In this document: positions 46,179 to 56,047 of the stretch, in pieces
How positions within the stretch are numbered: position 1 is the stretch's first letter
Layout of the letters: every line of letters starts with the position of its first letter
Source: Mammaliicoccus lentus
GTDB taxonomy: Bacteria > Bacillota > Bacilli > Staphylococcales > Staphylococcaceae
Assembly: GCF_002902755.1 (NCBI RefSeq)
Contig: NZ_PPRS01000003.1
Coordinates: forward strand, 115,547-179,546
Direction of reading: 5' to 3'
DNA length: 64,000 nucleotides
Notes under the pieces: generated by a model
The model's input: only the letters and a program-made list of their open reading frames with translations
Databases searched by the model: none
What the model was told of the DNA's origin: nothing
Program-made: the position numbers and the translations under genes

Positions 46179-47843
46179 TCAATACGCTTTATTAAAGTTC
46201 ACTACGTCATATAAATAGCCCTGTTCTTGTAGCAATGTTTGATAATCACCTTGTTCTAGAATTTCTCCTTCATTCATAACTATTATATGGTCGAAATCTT
46301 CAAGGTACTTCAAATTGTGTGTCACGATTACTATTGTATCGTCAGTACTTAATAAATTGTTCATAATGATTTTTTCATTTTCTTCATCAAGAGAAGCAGT
46401 TGGTTCATCCATAAGCCAAATGTTCGCATTTCGTAATAGTAATCGAGCTATTGATAGACGTTGTCTTTCTCCTCCTGATATATTTTCTGCATTTTCTGTG
46501 AGATTGTCATCTAATTTCAAATGTTCTAATCTCACTTTCATTAATGCATTTTTCATATTCTCATCAGTTTCTTCTATTAATAAATTCTCTCTGACCGTTC
46601 CTTCAAAATAATGATTGTGTTGTAACATTGTATTTATTTCGTCTACGTATTTTTCATGTTCAACATGAGACAAAGCTTTACCTTTATACGCCAATAAACC
46701 TTCGTTAGAACTATATAAGCCCATTAACAAACTTAATAATGTAGACTTACCTGAGCCTGATGGACCTATAATAGCAACATGCTCACCTTCGTTAATTTTA
46801 AACTGAACATTTTTTAACGTTTTTCTTTCTTGAAAATCGTATTTAAAATTCAATTTTTCAGCATAGTATAAAGCGTTATTGCTTGTTTCATATGTTTCTC
46901 GATTTTCAAAATTCTGATTTATAACTTCTTCGATATTTTTAAGACTTCTAGTAGTATCTGCTTTGTAAAAAGCTACGTTTGTCATTGGAATAGCTTGCTC
47001 AAATAATGTAATGACAATCATGAGTATACTTGCAAAAAACACTGCATTTAACGCGCCATCTTGAATTTGCCATATACATAAGATAGTGATACACCAAATA
47101 CTTATCATAGCGCATATATTGAGCATAAAATCATACGTACTTAAAAATTTCTGCTCTTTATATTTTTTATTTTCGTAAATATTTTGTTGATTAAAAACTT
47201 TATCTTTAAAAATGTTATATTGTTGGAATCTATTTAATTCCGCTTTACCATTTTCAAAATCATAGTATTCTGCCACATATTCTTCTTCACTTCGTTGAAC
47301 ATCTTCTGCTAAAATGTTTGCACGTTTTGTAGATAAATAAGGTATGACGATAACAGACATCATCATTGAAATTCCAATAATAATACCAACATAAACACTC
47401 CAATTTATCATGACTAAAATTGTTGCGATAGTCGTTAATATAATTACGATTGGGGGATAATAAACGCGTAATAGAATGTTCTGTAATCTTTCGACATTAT
47501 TTACCATTTGTGTTAGTAAGTCACTTGAACGATATCTTCTAAACACATTAGGGACAATTGGAATTAAATAATTGAAGAGTTCAACACGTATATTTCTTAA
47601 CATCGTAAATGTAGATCGATGTGAATATAACCTTTCAAAATATCTCGTAATAGCTCTTACAAATCCAAATAATTTAATAGAAACAATTAAAATCATCAAA
47701 GCGTATAGCGGTGTTCCTAAAGCACTTTTTGAAATCATATAACCACTCAACGCAAACATACCTAAAGCAGTGAGCATACCTAAAACACCTATGATAATTG
47801 ATAAATAAAAATCTTTATCAAATTTGATAGTTAATTTTTTCAT
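46179..47843 (-). CDS. cydC: ABC exporter subunit, CydC-like
   Basis: A 554-aa half-transporter: six membrane helices (1-300) then an ATPase domain with Walker A GPSGSGKST, signature ISGGERQRLSIARLL and Walker B IWLMDEPTASLDE. Pairing with the CydD-like gene (overlap ATGA) and both sequences match the CydDC thiol exporter group; in E. coli that pair exports cysteine/glutathione for cytochrome bd assembly. No cydAB genes are nearby, so the role is inferred. Confidence 0.78.
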   Translation of the reverse strand: MKKLTIKFDKDFYLSIIIGVLGMLTALGMFALSGYMISKSALGTPLYALMILIVSIKLFGFVRAITRYFERLYSHRSTFTMLRNIRVELFNYLIPIVPNVFRRYRSSDLLTQMVNNVERLQNILLRVYYPPIVIILTTIATILVMINWSVYVGIIIGISMMMSVIVIPYLSTKRANILAEDVQRSEEEYVAEYYDFENGKAELNRFQQYNIFKDKVFNQQNIYENKKYKEQKFLSTYDFMLNICAMISIWCITILCIWQIQDGALNAVFFASILMIVITLFEQAIPMTNVAFYKADTTRSLKNIEEVINQNFENRETYETSNNALYYAEKLNFKYDFQERKTLKNVQFKINEGEHVAIIGPSGSGKSTLLSLLMGLYSSNEGLLAYKGKALSHVEHEKYVDEINTMLQHNHYFEGTVRENLLIEETDENMKNALMKVRLEHLKLDDNLTENAENISGGERQRLSIARLLLRNANIWLMDEPTASLDEENEKIIMNNLLSTDDTIVIVTHNLKYLEDFDHIIVMNEGEILEQGDYQTLLQEQGYLYDVVNFNKAY

Positions 47844-49453
47844 GTGAACTGACCACCTTTCAGTGGGCTATTTGTTACTTGAACATCTCCATTGTTAACT
47901 TTAATGAAATTGTCGGCATATTTTAATACTTCTTGTCTATGTGCAATCGTAATGATTGTTTTTTCTTTAGAAAATTGATTCACAGTGTTAACGATAAGTT
48001 GTTCTGTCTTAATATCTAATCCAGTTGTTGGTTCATCAAATATAACCACTTCAGGATTTAATAATAGTAATCTTGCTAATTCTACACGTCTCATTTCCCC
48101 ACCTGAAAGCATTTCATAACCGTCACCAATTTTCGTTTCAATACCTTTTGATAACTCACTAACTTTCTCTACAAGACCAACTCTTTGTAATACATCTTCA
48201 ATTTGTTGTTTATCGTAATTTTGGAACATTGTGACATTATCTTCTAAAGATGCACTGAAAATGTAAGGTCTTTGGGATAGATAGCCAATTTTAATATCTT
48301 TTTTATACTGAACTTGTCCTTTAATGGGAGAGAGTTCATTCATGATTAATTTCACTAAAGTAGATTTACCAGCACCACTCTGCCCTACAATTGCAGTATG
48401 CATATTTTCTTTAATGTTTAAATTTAAATGGCTAAACGCAAAATCTTCACGTTCAGGGTATGAAAAATAAACATCATTTATTGTTATGATGTCTTCTTGA
48501 CTCATATCTGGATTAATCGTTATTGGTTTATAGATTTCATTCTCTTCTTTATTTATATCTTCTATTATTTCGATATAGCCTTCACTTTGCTTACCTGTAT
48601 GGAAAGCTTGTCCTAAATCTTTAATAGCATTGTAAAATTCAGGTGCTAATAATAAAGTAATGACTGCAACTAAGAATGAAACATCATGAAATACAATTAA
48701 TCTTAATCCAACTTCTAAAGCAACAATACCAATCCCTAACATAGAAATAAATTCTAGCATCAAACCTGATAGAAAAGCGCTTTTTAATATTTCCATCGTT
48801 AAATCTCTAAATGATGTACTAGATTTATGAATTTTGTTCACTGTTTGATCTGTTCTATTAAATAATTTTAAAGAAACAAGACCTTTCGTTAAATCAATGA
48901 ATTCTTTTGCAAATTGATCTAAAGATTGCATTTGATCTTTAGCTTTATCACGTGTTCTTAGTCCAAAAACAATATAAAATAACGGAATAAATGGTGCTGT
49001 TATCATCATAATGAGAGCAGCTGGCCAATGAATAAATAATAATGTTATAACGATTGCAACAGGAATGAGGGTTGATTTAAAGACTTGTGGTAAATAAGAT
49101 TCGTAAAAAGGATGAATACCCTCCACTGCTTCTGTTAATATCGTTAATTTCGATCTCTTTGTATCTTTATTAATTAATTGATTTCTAACATCTTTTTTAA
49201 CATTAAAAGAGAGTTTCTGCCCTGTTAATTGATTTAAATAATTAAAAGTAGCCCGTAATAACAGTACAGCTAATAAAATGAATACCCATTGGTAAAGTTG
49301 TTGGTAACCTTCTTTAACAACAAGCATTTGATTTATAATTTTACCTAAATATATATTTTGAAATACGACTGATAAACTGAGTAAAAATGATGCTAAAAAC
49401 ATCAATATTTGCAACGGTTTATACTGAGCACTATACTTTGTTAATTCTTTCAC
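47840..49453 (-). CDS. cydD: ABC exporter subunit, CydD-like
   Basis: Partner half-transporter of about 537 aa: six helices then ATPase with Walker A GQSGAGKST, signature LSGGEMRRVELARLL and Walker B VVIFDEPTTGLD. The start chosen is GTG, seven bases after AAAGGTGG; longer in-frame starts lie over or before this site. Operon cydD-cydC, located between uppP (divergent) and the SdpI-like gene, the same context as in S. aureus. Confidence 0.78.
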   Translation of the reverse strand: MKELTKYSAQYKPLQILMFLASFLLSLSVVFQNIYLGKIINQMLVVKEGYQQLYQWVFILLAVLLLRATFNYLNQLTGQKLSFNVKKDVRNQLINKDTKRSKLTILTEAVEGIHPFYESYLPQVFKSTLIPVAIVITLLFIHWPAALIMMITAPFIPLFYIVFGLRTRDKAKDQMQSLDQFAKEFIDLTKGLVSLKLFNRTDQTVNKIHKSSTSFRDLTMEILKSAFLSGLMLEFISMLGIGIVALEVGLRLIVFHDVSFLVAVITLLLAPEFYNAIKDLGQAFHTGKQSEGYIEIIEDINKEENEIYKPITINPDMSQEDIITINDVYFSYPEREDFAFSHLNLNIKENMHTAIVGQSGAGKSTLVKLIMNELSPIKGQVQYKKDIKIGYLSQRPYIFSASLEDNVTMFQNYDKQQIEDVLQRVGLVEKVSELSKGIETKIGDGYEMLSGGEMRRVELARLLLLNPEVVIFDEPTTGLDIKTEQLIVNTVNQFSKEKTIITIAHRQEVLKYADNFIKVNNGDVQVTNSPLKGGQFT

Positions 49454-49606
49454 AATGTCACCACCTTTTTCCATTATAACGCCTTTATTAAAAAAATAAA
49501 CCAAAATGTATTATTCTTTATATGCATATTATAAAGCATTATTTGGTACAATAATCTTAAAGTGATATCAACTGCATATCATAAAGTTTTCTAGAGGAGA
49601 TCGAAC

Positions 49607-50452
49607 ATGTTTATAATCGAATTAATTAAAGCAATCATTCTAGGTATTGTAGAAGGTTTAACAGAATTTGCTCCTGTTTCATCGACAGGGCATCAAATTT
49701 TAATTGATGATATGTGGTTAAAATCAAAAGCATTCCTAGGTAGCGAATCAGCTTTCACTTTTAAAGTTGTAGTACAGTTAGGTTCTATCCTTGCTGCTGC
49801 TTGGATTTTTAGAAGCCGTTATATTGAGATGTTGCACGTTAAACAAAATGAGAAAAAGAAACATCATCTTAAACTTTCTCATATAATAGTCGGACTCGTT
49901 CCTGCAGGTATTTTAGGCTTATTATTTGATGATTTTATTGAAAAACATTTATTTAGTGTCCCTACTGTATTAATCGGATTGTTACTTGGAGCAGTCTATA
50001 TGATTGGCGCAGATATCTATTCAAAACGTGTCATGAATCCACATACAGTTGATGGTATGAATTATCCAAAAGCTTTCGTTATTGGTTTGTCACAAGCTAT
50101 CGCGCTATGGCCAGGTTTCAGTCGTTCTGGTTCAACTATTTCAACCGGTGTGTTCTTAAAATTAGATCATAAAGCTGCATCTAATTTTACTTTTATAATG
50201 GCAGTACCTATTATGTTTGCAGCAAGCGGTAAAGCATTACTTGTAAACTTAAAATATATAACATTAGATCAAATACCTTTTTATATTGTAGGATTTATCG
50301 CTTCATTTATATTTGGTTTTATTTCTATAAAGTTATTCTTAAAATTAATAAACCGTGTAAAATTAATACCATTTGCCATTTATAGAATTATTCTTGTTAT
50401 AATTATAGCAATTGCATATTTCGGTTTTGGAATTGGCCAAAACATAGGATAA
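49607..50452 (+). CDS. uppP: Undecaprenyl-diphosphate phosphatase UppP (BacA)
   Basis: An integral membrane enzyme (281 aa, about eight helices) recycling the undecaprenyl carrier for cell-wall synthesis and giving bacitracin tolerance. The two active-site blocks are GIVEGLTEFAPVSSTGHQI (13-31) and PGFSRSGSTISTG. GAGGAGATCGAAC lies before the ATG. Confidence 0.94.
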   Translation: MFIIELIKAIILGIVEGLTEFAPVSSTGHQILIDDMWLKSKAFLGSESAFTFKVVVQLGSILAAAWIFRSRYIEMLHVKQNEKKKHHLKLSHIIVGLVPAGILGLLFDDFIEKHLFSVPTVLIGLLLGAVYMIGADIYSKRVMNPHTVDGMNYPKAFVIGLSQAIALWPGFSRSGSTISTGVFLKLDHKAASNFTFIMAVPIMFAASGKALLVNLKYITLDQIPFYIVGFIASFIFGFISIKLFLKLINRVKLIPFAIYRIILVIIIAIAYFGFGIGQNIG

Positions 50453-50535
50453 TAAACGCTTTTTACAGTTTGAATAAGCTATTAAAGGGTAATTAAATAA
50501 GATATATAATTAGAATTGATATGGAGGAATTATAC

Positions 50536-51489
50536 ATGAATGATAAAGTAAAATTACTTGTTAATACATTGCCGTTAATAATCGTACCACTTATAACAGA
50601 GCGAAAAAAATTCAAAGAACATCCAGATGTTAAAAATATCACAGGAAAAACTTTAGATGTATCACATAAAGTGAAAGATAAATCTATCCAAACAAAAGAT
50701 AAAATCGCTGAAAAATCAGAACCTGTAAAATCATATGTCGTTCAAAAGAAACGTTTATATGAATACAACAAACAAATGAAACAACCTTTTAAAGAGGAAG
50801 AAAAAGAACAAAAGGAATTACAAAAAGAGATTGATAAGCTAGATAAAAAACTTCAAAAAAATATAGAAAATCGCCATAAAGAAGAAGAAAAAGCTCAAAA
50901 AGAAAACCAAAAAGCGCGAATAGAAGAGCTTAAACATTATCAAAAAGAAGAAGAAAAAATGGCTAAAAAAGGCGAGAAATTAGAAAAAGAAAACGAAAAA
51001 GATGTTTCAAAATTAGACAAAAAACTTCAAAAAAATATAGAGTCTCGCGAGAAAGAAGAAGAAAAGAAAGAAGAAGAGAATAAAAAAGCTCGTATTAAAG
51101 AAATTAAAAAATACGATAAACAACAAAAAGAAGAAACTGCTATTCGTGAAAAAGGTTCTGAGATTGCAGATAAACAAAAAAGCGAAATAGCTCCACTAGA
51201 AGAAAAGTTAGAAAGAAATAAAGCTTATCGTTTGAAAGAAGAGATGGATCGACAAAAAGAAAATCAACAAAAACGTATTAATGAACTGGAAAAATATAAT
51301 AACCAATCAACACAAAACATTCAAGAACTTATCGATGAACGTGTTCGCGGAGAGAAAAAACCAGCTCCTAAACATGCATTATACAATCAACATAAATCAT
51401 TAATGTCAGAACACATTAGTAAATTCCCATACGATAAACACCGTGAAGAACATTTAAAAAATCAAAAACGCAATCGTCGTTCAAAATGA
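50536..51489 (+). CDS. Charged coiled-coil protein with three ~60-residue repeats
   Basis: A 317-aa protein. One hydrophobic stretch near the N-terminus (LLVNTLPLIIVPLI, 7-20) is the only possible membrane anchor. The rest is Lys/Glu-rich and almost wholly helical. A repeat begins KLDKKLQKNIENR, returns 58 residues later as KLDKKLQKNIESR, and again about 61 residues later as PLEEKLERNKAYR; each is followed by EEE...KARI-E-K-Y patterns. The C-terminus is basic (KNQKRNRRSK). The start is the ATG eight bases after GGAGG. It overlaps the next gene by 4 bases. No known family recognised. Confidence 0.7.
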   Translation: MNDKVKLLVNTLPLIIVPLITERKKFKEHPDVKNITGKTLDVSHKVKDKSIQTKDKIAEKSEPVKSYVVQKKRLYEYNKQMKQPFKEEEKEQKELQKEIDKLDKKLQKNIENRHKEEEKAQKENQKARIEELKHYQKEEEKMAKKGEKLEKENEKDVSKLDKKLQKNIESREKEEEKKEEENKKARIKEIKKYDKQQKEETAIREKGSEIADKQKSEIAPLEEKLERNKAYRLKEEMDRQKENQQKRINELEKYNNQSTQNIQELIDERVRGEKKPAPKHALYNQHKSLMSEHISKFPYDKHREEHLKNQKRNRRSK

Positions 51490-51947
51490 TTAATCGAATT
51501 ATTATAGATGGAGATGCTTGCCCAGTTACGGATGATATAATCCGTATAACTGACTCAACAAGCATCTCTGTTCTTATTATAAGAAGTGTAAATCACTTTT
51601 CACTAGCTGATTACCCAGAACATGTTTCTACAATTTATGTTGATCACGGTGTCGATAGTGCTGATTTTAAAATTGTTAAATTAACGACTTCTGAAGATGT
51701 TGTTGTTACTCAAGACTACGGTCTAGCAAGCCTTATTTTGAACAAAGCGAAACATGTTATTCATCATAAAGGTTATGAATATACTGCAAATAATATGGAA
51801 CAATTGTTAACGCAAAGACATATTTCTGCCCAAATAAGACAACAAGGTGGCCGTACAAAAGGTCCAAAAAAGTTAACTCAAGAAGATCATAAAGTATTTT
51901 CAGATTTTCTAATAGATTTAATAAATAGTGACAACGCCGATACTTGA
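51486..51947 (+). CDS. UPF0178/YaiI family protein
   Basis: A 153-aa protein with a PIN-like fold, recognisable from IIIDGDACPVTDDIIRI (5-21), VDHGVDSADFKIVKLTTSEDVVVTQDYGLASLIL and RTKGPKKLTQEDHKVF. The conserved Asp residues suggest a nuclease-like metal site, but no activity is established. It starts inside the end of the coiled-coil gene without its own strong ribosome site, so translation is probably coupled. Confidence 0.85.
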   Translation: MINRIIIDGDACPVTDDIIRITDSTSISVLIIRSVNHFSLADYPEHVSTIYVDHGVDSADFKIVKLTTSEDVVVTQDYGLASLILNKAKHVIHHKGYEYTANNMEQLLTQRHISAQIRQQGGRTKGPKKLTQEDHKVFSDFLIDLINSDNADT

Positions 51948-51954
51948 CGTTGTC

Positions 51955-52206
51955 TTAATCTAATAACTGCTTTTTAGATCTATCTAAATTAACTTTATCG
52001 TTTTCTTTCATCTGTTCAAGTTCAATGCGCATTTTTTCAGTTTCTAATAAATAATTTTCGTGTTTCGTTTTTTCTAGTTCCAGTTCATCTTTTACACGTT
52101 CTGATTTAATTTTTTCTAGTTTTACTTTTTTAGATTCATGATCTTTAATAATTTTTGCAACAGTAGAAATTAGTACAATTAAAACGACCATTAGAAATAC
52201 ATTCAT
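51955..52206 (-). CDS. Small membrane-anchored coiled-coil protein
   Basis: An 83-aa protein: a single hydrophobic helix (2-21, MNVFLMVVLIVLISTVAKII) followed by a highly charged helix of about 60 residues with heptad-like Leu/Glu/Lys spacing. AGGGAGG lies before the ATG. It is convergent with the UPF0178 gene 7 bases away. Family unknown; the layout resembles small envelope-stress or division-associated proteins, but this is not evidence of function. Confidence 0.65.
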   Translation of the reverse strand: MNVFLMVVLIVLISTVAKIIKDHESKKVKLEKIKSERVKDELELEKTKHENYLLETEKMRIELEQMKENDKVNLDRSKKQLLD

Positions 52207-52280
52207 TCTAAATCCTCCCTTGCGAATAAAGTAAACGCTTTATTATAATTATAATACATAGCTGAAAGGAGCAATAACTT

Positions 52281-52850
52281 ATGAAAAGAATAGCTGTTTT
52301 TTGTGGCGCTAGTAAGGGTAATGACCCTATTTATACAGAACAAGCTTATGCATTAGGTAAATATTTAGCAGAAAATCATTATGAATTAATTTATGGAGCT
52401 GGATCTATCGGGATGATGGGAGCTGTGGCAAATGGTGTAATCGACCATAATGGTATTGCTATAGGTGTTATGCCTAAATTCCTCGGAGAGCGTGAAATAG
52501 CACATGAGAACTTAACAGAGTATCATGTTGTAGATTCCATGCACGAAAGAAAACAAATGATGTCTGATATGGCCGATGCATTTATCATGTTACCAGGCGG
52601 AGCTGGTTCCTTAGAAGAATTCTTTGAAATATATACATGGGCTCAAATTGGCTTACACCACAAACCTATTGGCGCTTTAAATACTAAACAATTTTTCAAA
52701 CCAATGCAAAGTATGATTGAGCACTTAATTTCTACAGGATTTGTTAGCGAAAATTATAAAAATTTAGCTATTATCAAAGATGAAGTACCTGAATTATTTG
52801 ATGCCTTGCAAGTAGCCGAACCTGTTAAACTTCGAGATTATCAGAAATAG
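52281..52850 (+). CDS. LOG family protein (nucleoside-5'-monophosphate phosphoribohydrolase)
   Basis: A 189-aa Rossmann-like protein of the TIGR00730/LOG group: FCGASKGNDPIY (8-19), YGAGSIGMMGAVANG, and the catalytic PGGAGSLEEFFEIYTWAQIG with PGGxGxxxE. Plant and bacterial members release free bases from nucleoside monophosphates. GAAAGGAGCAATAACTT precedes the ATG. Its 3' end overlaps the convergent DUF523 gene by 26 bases. Confidence 0.87.
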   Translation: MKRIAVFCGASKGNDPIYTEQAYALGKYLAENHYELIYGAGSIGMMGAVANGVIDHNGIAIGVMPKFLGEREIAHENLTEYHVVDSMHERKQMMSDMADAFIMLPGGAGSLEEFFEIYTWAQIGLHHKPIGALNTKQFFKPMQSMIEHLISTGFVSENYKNLAIIKDEVPELFDALQVAEPVKLRDYQK

Positions 52851-53295
52851 ATAAAAAGGTTGTTTCATCAAAAACTTTAATATTATTTAATGTTAGAAGG
52901 GCTGTCGTTACACCGACACCTTCTTTTTTTGTACCTGAAAATGTTCCATCATATATAATCGAAGCTCCACATGAAGGGCTGTCACTTTTTAAGATGACAG
53001 TATTGGCTTTTAAGTCTCTAATAATAGACAACGTTCTCTTAGCACCTTCTTTAAATTGGTGCGTAACATCTTGGCCAGATATCGTTATAACTTTAGCTTT
53101 ATCATTCCAAACGTCAAAACCATCTCCATCAATAATTTCAGCTGGTTCTCTCGGTATTTGTAAACCACCTAGTATTTCTGGACAAACACTAATCGCTTTT
53201 CCTTCATCTATTAATTGCTTATAAAATAAATCCAACTTATGTTTGCCATCATATCTTACTTTTTCACCAACTAAACATGCACTGATCACGATCAT
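52825..53295 (-). CDS. DUF523 protein
   Basis: A 156-aa protein of the DUF523 family, with conserved SACLVGEKVRYDG (4-16), CPEILGGLQIPREPAEI, and LKSDSPSCGASIIYDGTFSGTKKEGVGVTTALL; four to five conserved Cys suggest a metal or cluster site. The ATG follows AAGGAG; an in-frame GTG three codons earlier overlaps it. Function unknown. It lies 12 bases downstream of the acetyltransferase gene. Confidence 0.83.
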   Translation of the reverse strand: MIVISACLVGEKVRYDGKHKLDLFYKQLIDEGKAISVCPEILGGLQIPREPAEIIDGDGFDVWNDKAKVITISGQDVTHQFKEGAKRTLSIIRDLKANTVILKSDSPSCGASIIYDGTFSGTKKEGVGVTTALLTLNNIKVFDETTFLSISDNLEV

Positions 53296-53307
53296 AAAAT
53301 CCACTCC

Positions 53308-53847
53308 TTATAAAATCTTATGATATAAAACATGTGTTGCTAATTTTTCATCGTCAACAACTTTAGGATGCAAAAAATTCTCAATATGATTCATTTCTAA
53401 TTTTTCCATCACTCTTCTAGAAGGCTTATTAATTTCTGATGTAAAGCTATAAACTTCTTCAATGCCTTGTTCTTTAGCATAACCCAACACGGCTTCAGCT
53501 GCTTCAGTTGCAAGTCCATTGCCCCAAACTGTTTTATCTAATCTCCAACCTATCTCATAAAAAGGTAGTTGTGATAAATTGAGATCACTATTTTCAGGTA
53601 TATAATTAATGCCTACCATACCTATAAAGCTATTAGTAGCTTTTAATTCCACAGCAAACAAACCAATTTTTTGTTTTGTGATAACTTCTTGCATTTGGTT
53701 AACTATATTTTTTGTTGCTTGATAGCTTAATATATCTGGAAAATATCTTCTCACTTCAGGACTTGCATTCATGCTCTGAAATATTTCGATATCTTTTTCT
53801 TCCCAATCTCTTAATATTAAGCGCTTTGTTTCAATATATGTACTCAT
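53308..53847 (-). CDS. GNAT acetyltransferase, RimJ/RimL type
   Basis: A 179-aa N-acetyltransferase. N-terminal ETKRLILRDWEEKDIEIF and the acetyl-CoA loop region VWGNGLATEAAEAVLGYAKEQ are typical of the RimJ/RimL group that modifies ribosomal proteins or small amines. It uses ATG after GGGTGATTGAA. It forms a pair with DUF523. Confidence 0.82.
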   Translation of the reverse strand: MSTYIETKRLILRDWEEKDIEIFQSMNASPEVRRYFPDILSYQATKNIVNQMQEVITKQKIGLFAVELKATNSFIGMVGINYIPENSDLNLSQLPFYEIGWRLDKTVWGNGLATEAAEAVLGYAKEQGIEEVYSFTSEINKPSRRVMEKLEMNHIENFLHPKVVDDEKLATHVLYHKIL

Positions 53848-53871
53848 TTCAATCACCCAACCTTCATAATA

Positions 53872-53907
53872 ATAAAAAAAGGATGTACTATTATTTTAGC
53901 ACATCCT
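53872..53907 (-). terminator. Terminator after DUF779 gene
   Basis: On the minus strand GAGGATGTGCTAAAATAATAGTACATCC then a T-run; stem AGGATGT / ACATCCT with extra CTA / TAG pairing, about 10 bases past the stop. Confidence 0.75.
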
Positions 53908-53915
53908 CTTACAAA

Positions 53916-54248
53916 TTATGATCTTACTGAACTTCTAATGTGAAATCTTTTTCCAGTTGGGCCTTCAATACTGAACATACCGCCTCTTCCATCAACAACA
54001 TCTAATTCTAGATTAGTATGTTTCCAGTATTCATATTGTTTTTTATTCATATAGAATGGAACGCCTTCGATTTCACCTAGTTTAACATCAACATCTCCAA
54101 TGATTAGTGTGCCTTCAACAAAAAGCATCGGAGAGCTACCATCACAACATCCACCTGATTGATGAAAAATCAAGTTTTCACCATGTGTCTTTTTTAAATC
54201 TCTAATGAGTGATTTGGCTGTTTCAGTTGCAGTAACTTGTTCTTTCAT
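53916..54248 (-). CDS. DUF779 protein linked to aldehyde dehydrogenase
   Basis: A 110-aa DUF779 protein with HQSGGCCDGSSPMLF (29-43), containing adjacent Cys, and a conserved SIEGPTGKRFHIRSS end. Such proteins are habitually encoded next to acetaldehyde/aldehyde dehydrogenases, as here, with no gap (the ATG follows the upstream stop codon directly). Precise function not known to me; the Cys pair may bind a metal. Confidence 0.82.
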   Translation of the reverse strand: MKEQVTATETAKSLIRDLKKTHGENLIFHQSGGCCDGSSPMLFVEGTLIIGDVDVKLGEIEGVPFYMNKKQYEYWKHTNLELDVVDGRGGMFSIEGPTGKRFHIRSSVRS

Positions 54249-55769
54249 TTAGAACAGTCCCGCTGGTTTCTCACTATAACTTACAAGTAAGTTTTTAGTT
54301 TGTTGGTAATGATCTAACATCATTTTGTGATTTTCACGGCCAATACCACTCATTTTGTATCCGCCAAACGCTGCGTGAGCTGGATAAGTATGGTAGTTAT
54401 TTACCCATACACGACCCGCTTGGATACCTCTACCGAATCTATATGCTTTATTTTGGTTTCTAGTCCAAATACCTGCACCTAAACCGTATAAAGTATCATT
54501 TGCCATTTCTAAAGCTTCTTCATCGTCTTTAAATGTTGCTAATGATAATACAGGTCCAAATATTTCTTCTTGGAAAATTCTCATATCTTGTGTTCCTTTG
54601 AAAATAGTTGGTTCGATGTAATAACCATTTTCTAAGTCACCAGATTCTTTACGTACATTACCGCCTACTAAGATTTCAGCACCTTCTTGTTTACCGATAT
54701 CTAAATAACTTTTAATTTTTTCAGCTTGCTCTTGAGAAGTTTGTGCACCAAGCATTGTTTCCGGATCAAGAGGGTTACCTGTTTTAATTTCGTTTACACG
54801 TTTAACACATTTTTCGATAAATTTATCGTAAATATCTTCATGTACTAACGCTCTTGAAGGACATGTACATACTTCACCTTGGTTAAGTGCGAACATTACT
54901 AAACCTTCAACAGCTTTGTCTAAGAAATCATCTTCTTCATCCATTATATCTTTAAAGAAGATGTTCGGTGATTTACCACCTAATTCTAGTGTTACTGGAA
55001 TTAAGTTTTGACTTGCATTTTGCATGATGATACGTCCTGTAGTCGTTTCACCTGTGAATGCTACTTTATTAATATCTTCATGTGTAGCTAATGCTTGTCC
55101 TGCTTCTGCACCGAATCCGTTTACTACGTTAATTAAACCTTCAGGTAATAAGTCTTGGATTTTTTCAATAAGGTGTAAAATAGACACCGGAGTTTGTTCT
55201 GCTGGTTTTAATACAACAGCGTTACCAGTTACGATTGCAGGCGCTAATTTCCAAGTAGCCATTAACAATGGGAAGTTCCAAGGAATGATTTGACCTACAA
55301 CACCAATCGGTTCTTTAAAATGATAAGCTACTGTATCGTTATCTATTTGTGAAATGCCACCTTCTTCTGCTCTTACAACTCCAGCGAAATATCTGAAGTG
55401 GTCAACCACTAAAGGTAAATCTGCTGCTAAACACTCTCTAATTGGTTTACCATTATCAAATGTTTCGATTACAGCAAGTTCTTCTATATTTTCTTCTATT
55501 CGATCTGCGATATCTAATAATAATTGAGAATGTTCTGTAGGAGATTTTTTAGCCCACTCTACTTGAGCTTTATGCGCTGCTTTTACTGCTTCATCAACAT
55601 CTTCTTTAGTAGAACGAGGTATTTTTGCGTATACTTCCCCAGTTACCGGTGAACCATTGTCGAAAAATTCACCATTTTTGGGGTCAACCCATTTACCACC
55701 GATAAAATTCTGATATTTATCTTTTACTTTATACTTTGCATTTTTTGCAGTTGGATATTCAAAAGCCAT
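54249..55769 (-). CDS. NAD-dependent aldehyde dehydrogenase
   Basis: A 506-aa class of aldehyde dehydrogenase (AldA/ExaC-like). NAD-binding [23 protein letters not shown], Glu in [14 protein letters not shown] and catalytic Cys in [14 protein letters not shown] are clear. The C-terminal [21 protein letters not shown] is typical. With DUF779 it suggests acetaldehyde or related aldehyde oxidation to the acid. AGGGAGGCGTTTTAAT precedes the ATG. Confidence 0.92.
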   Translation of the reverse strand: MAFEYPTAKNAKYKVKDKYQNFIGGKWVDPKNGEFFDNGSPVTGEVYAKIPRSTKEDVDEAVKAAHKAQVEWAKKSPTEHSQLLLDIADRIEENIEELAVIETFDNGKPIRECLAADLPLVVDHFRYFAGVVRAEEGGISQIDNDTVAYHFKEPIGVVGQIIPWNFPLLMATWKLAPAIVTGNAVVLKPAEQTPVSILHLIEKIQDLLPEGLINVVNGFGAEAGQALATHEDINKVAFTGETTTGRIIMQNASQNLIPVTLELGGKSPNIFFKDIMDEEDDFLDKAVEGLVMFALNQGEVCTCPSRALVHEDIYDKFIEKCVKRVNEIKTGNPLDPETMLGAQTSQEQAEKIKSYLDIGKQEGAEILVGGNVRKESGDLENGYYIEPTIFKGTQDMRIFQEEIFGPVLSLATFKDDEEALEMANDTLYGLGAGIWTRNQNKAYRFGRGIQAGRVWVNNYHTYPAHAAFGGYKMSGIGRENHKMMLDHYQQTKNLLVSYSEKPAGLF

Positions 55770-56047
55770 ATTAAAACGCCTCCCTAAATGTAGTTACAAT
55801 TCTATTTTAATTGATGAAACCGCTATCATCAACTAATTAGCATTTTAAAATAAAATAATAAATTTTTCAAGAAAGAAAAATAAGTAACTATAAAATTGTG
55901 CGGAATTTAATAATAAAATTATTCTTCCGAGGTTAAATAGCTAATCTTATTATTTAAATACCCAGTGATAAACTAAATATTCCAATCCAAATGGATTGGA
56001 ATATTTAGTTTTTGTAAAGTGTATAAACAAGAAAATATCATGTTCAT
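55770..56047. other. Spacer with bidirectional terminator
   Basis: 278 bases; promoter of the aldehyde dehydrogenase on the left, and on the right the hairpin AAACTAAATATTCCAATCC / GGATTGGAATATTTAGTTT (55970-56011, loop AAAT) that terminates the lipoprotein gene. Nothing else recognised. Confidence 0.7.
55970..56013 (-). terminator. 19-bp perfect terminator stem
   Basis: AAACTAAATATTCCAATCC pairs with GGATTGGAATATTTAGTTT around loop AAAT; 35 bases beyond the lipoprotein stop codon. Confidence 0.85.
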
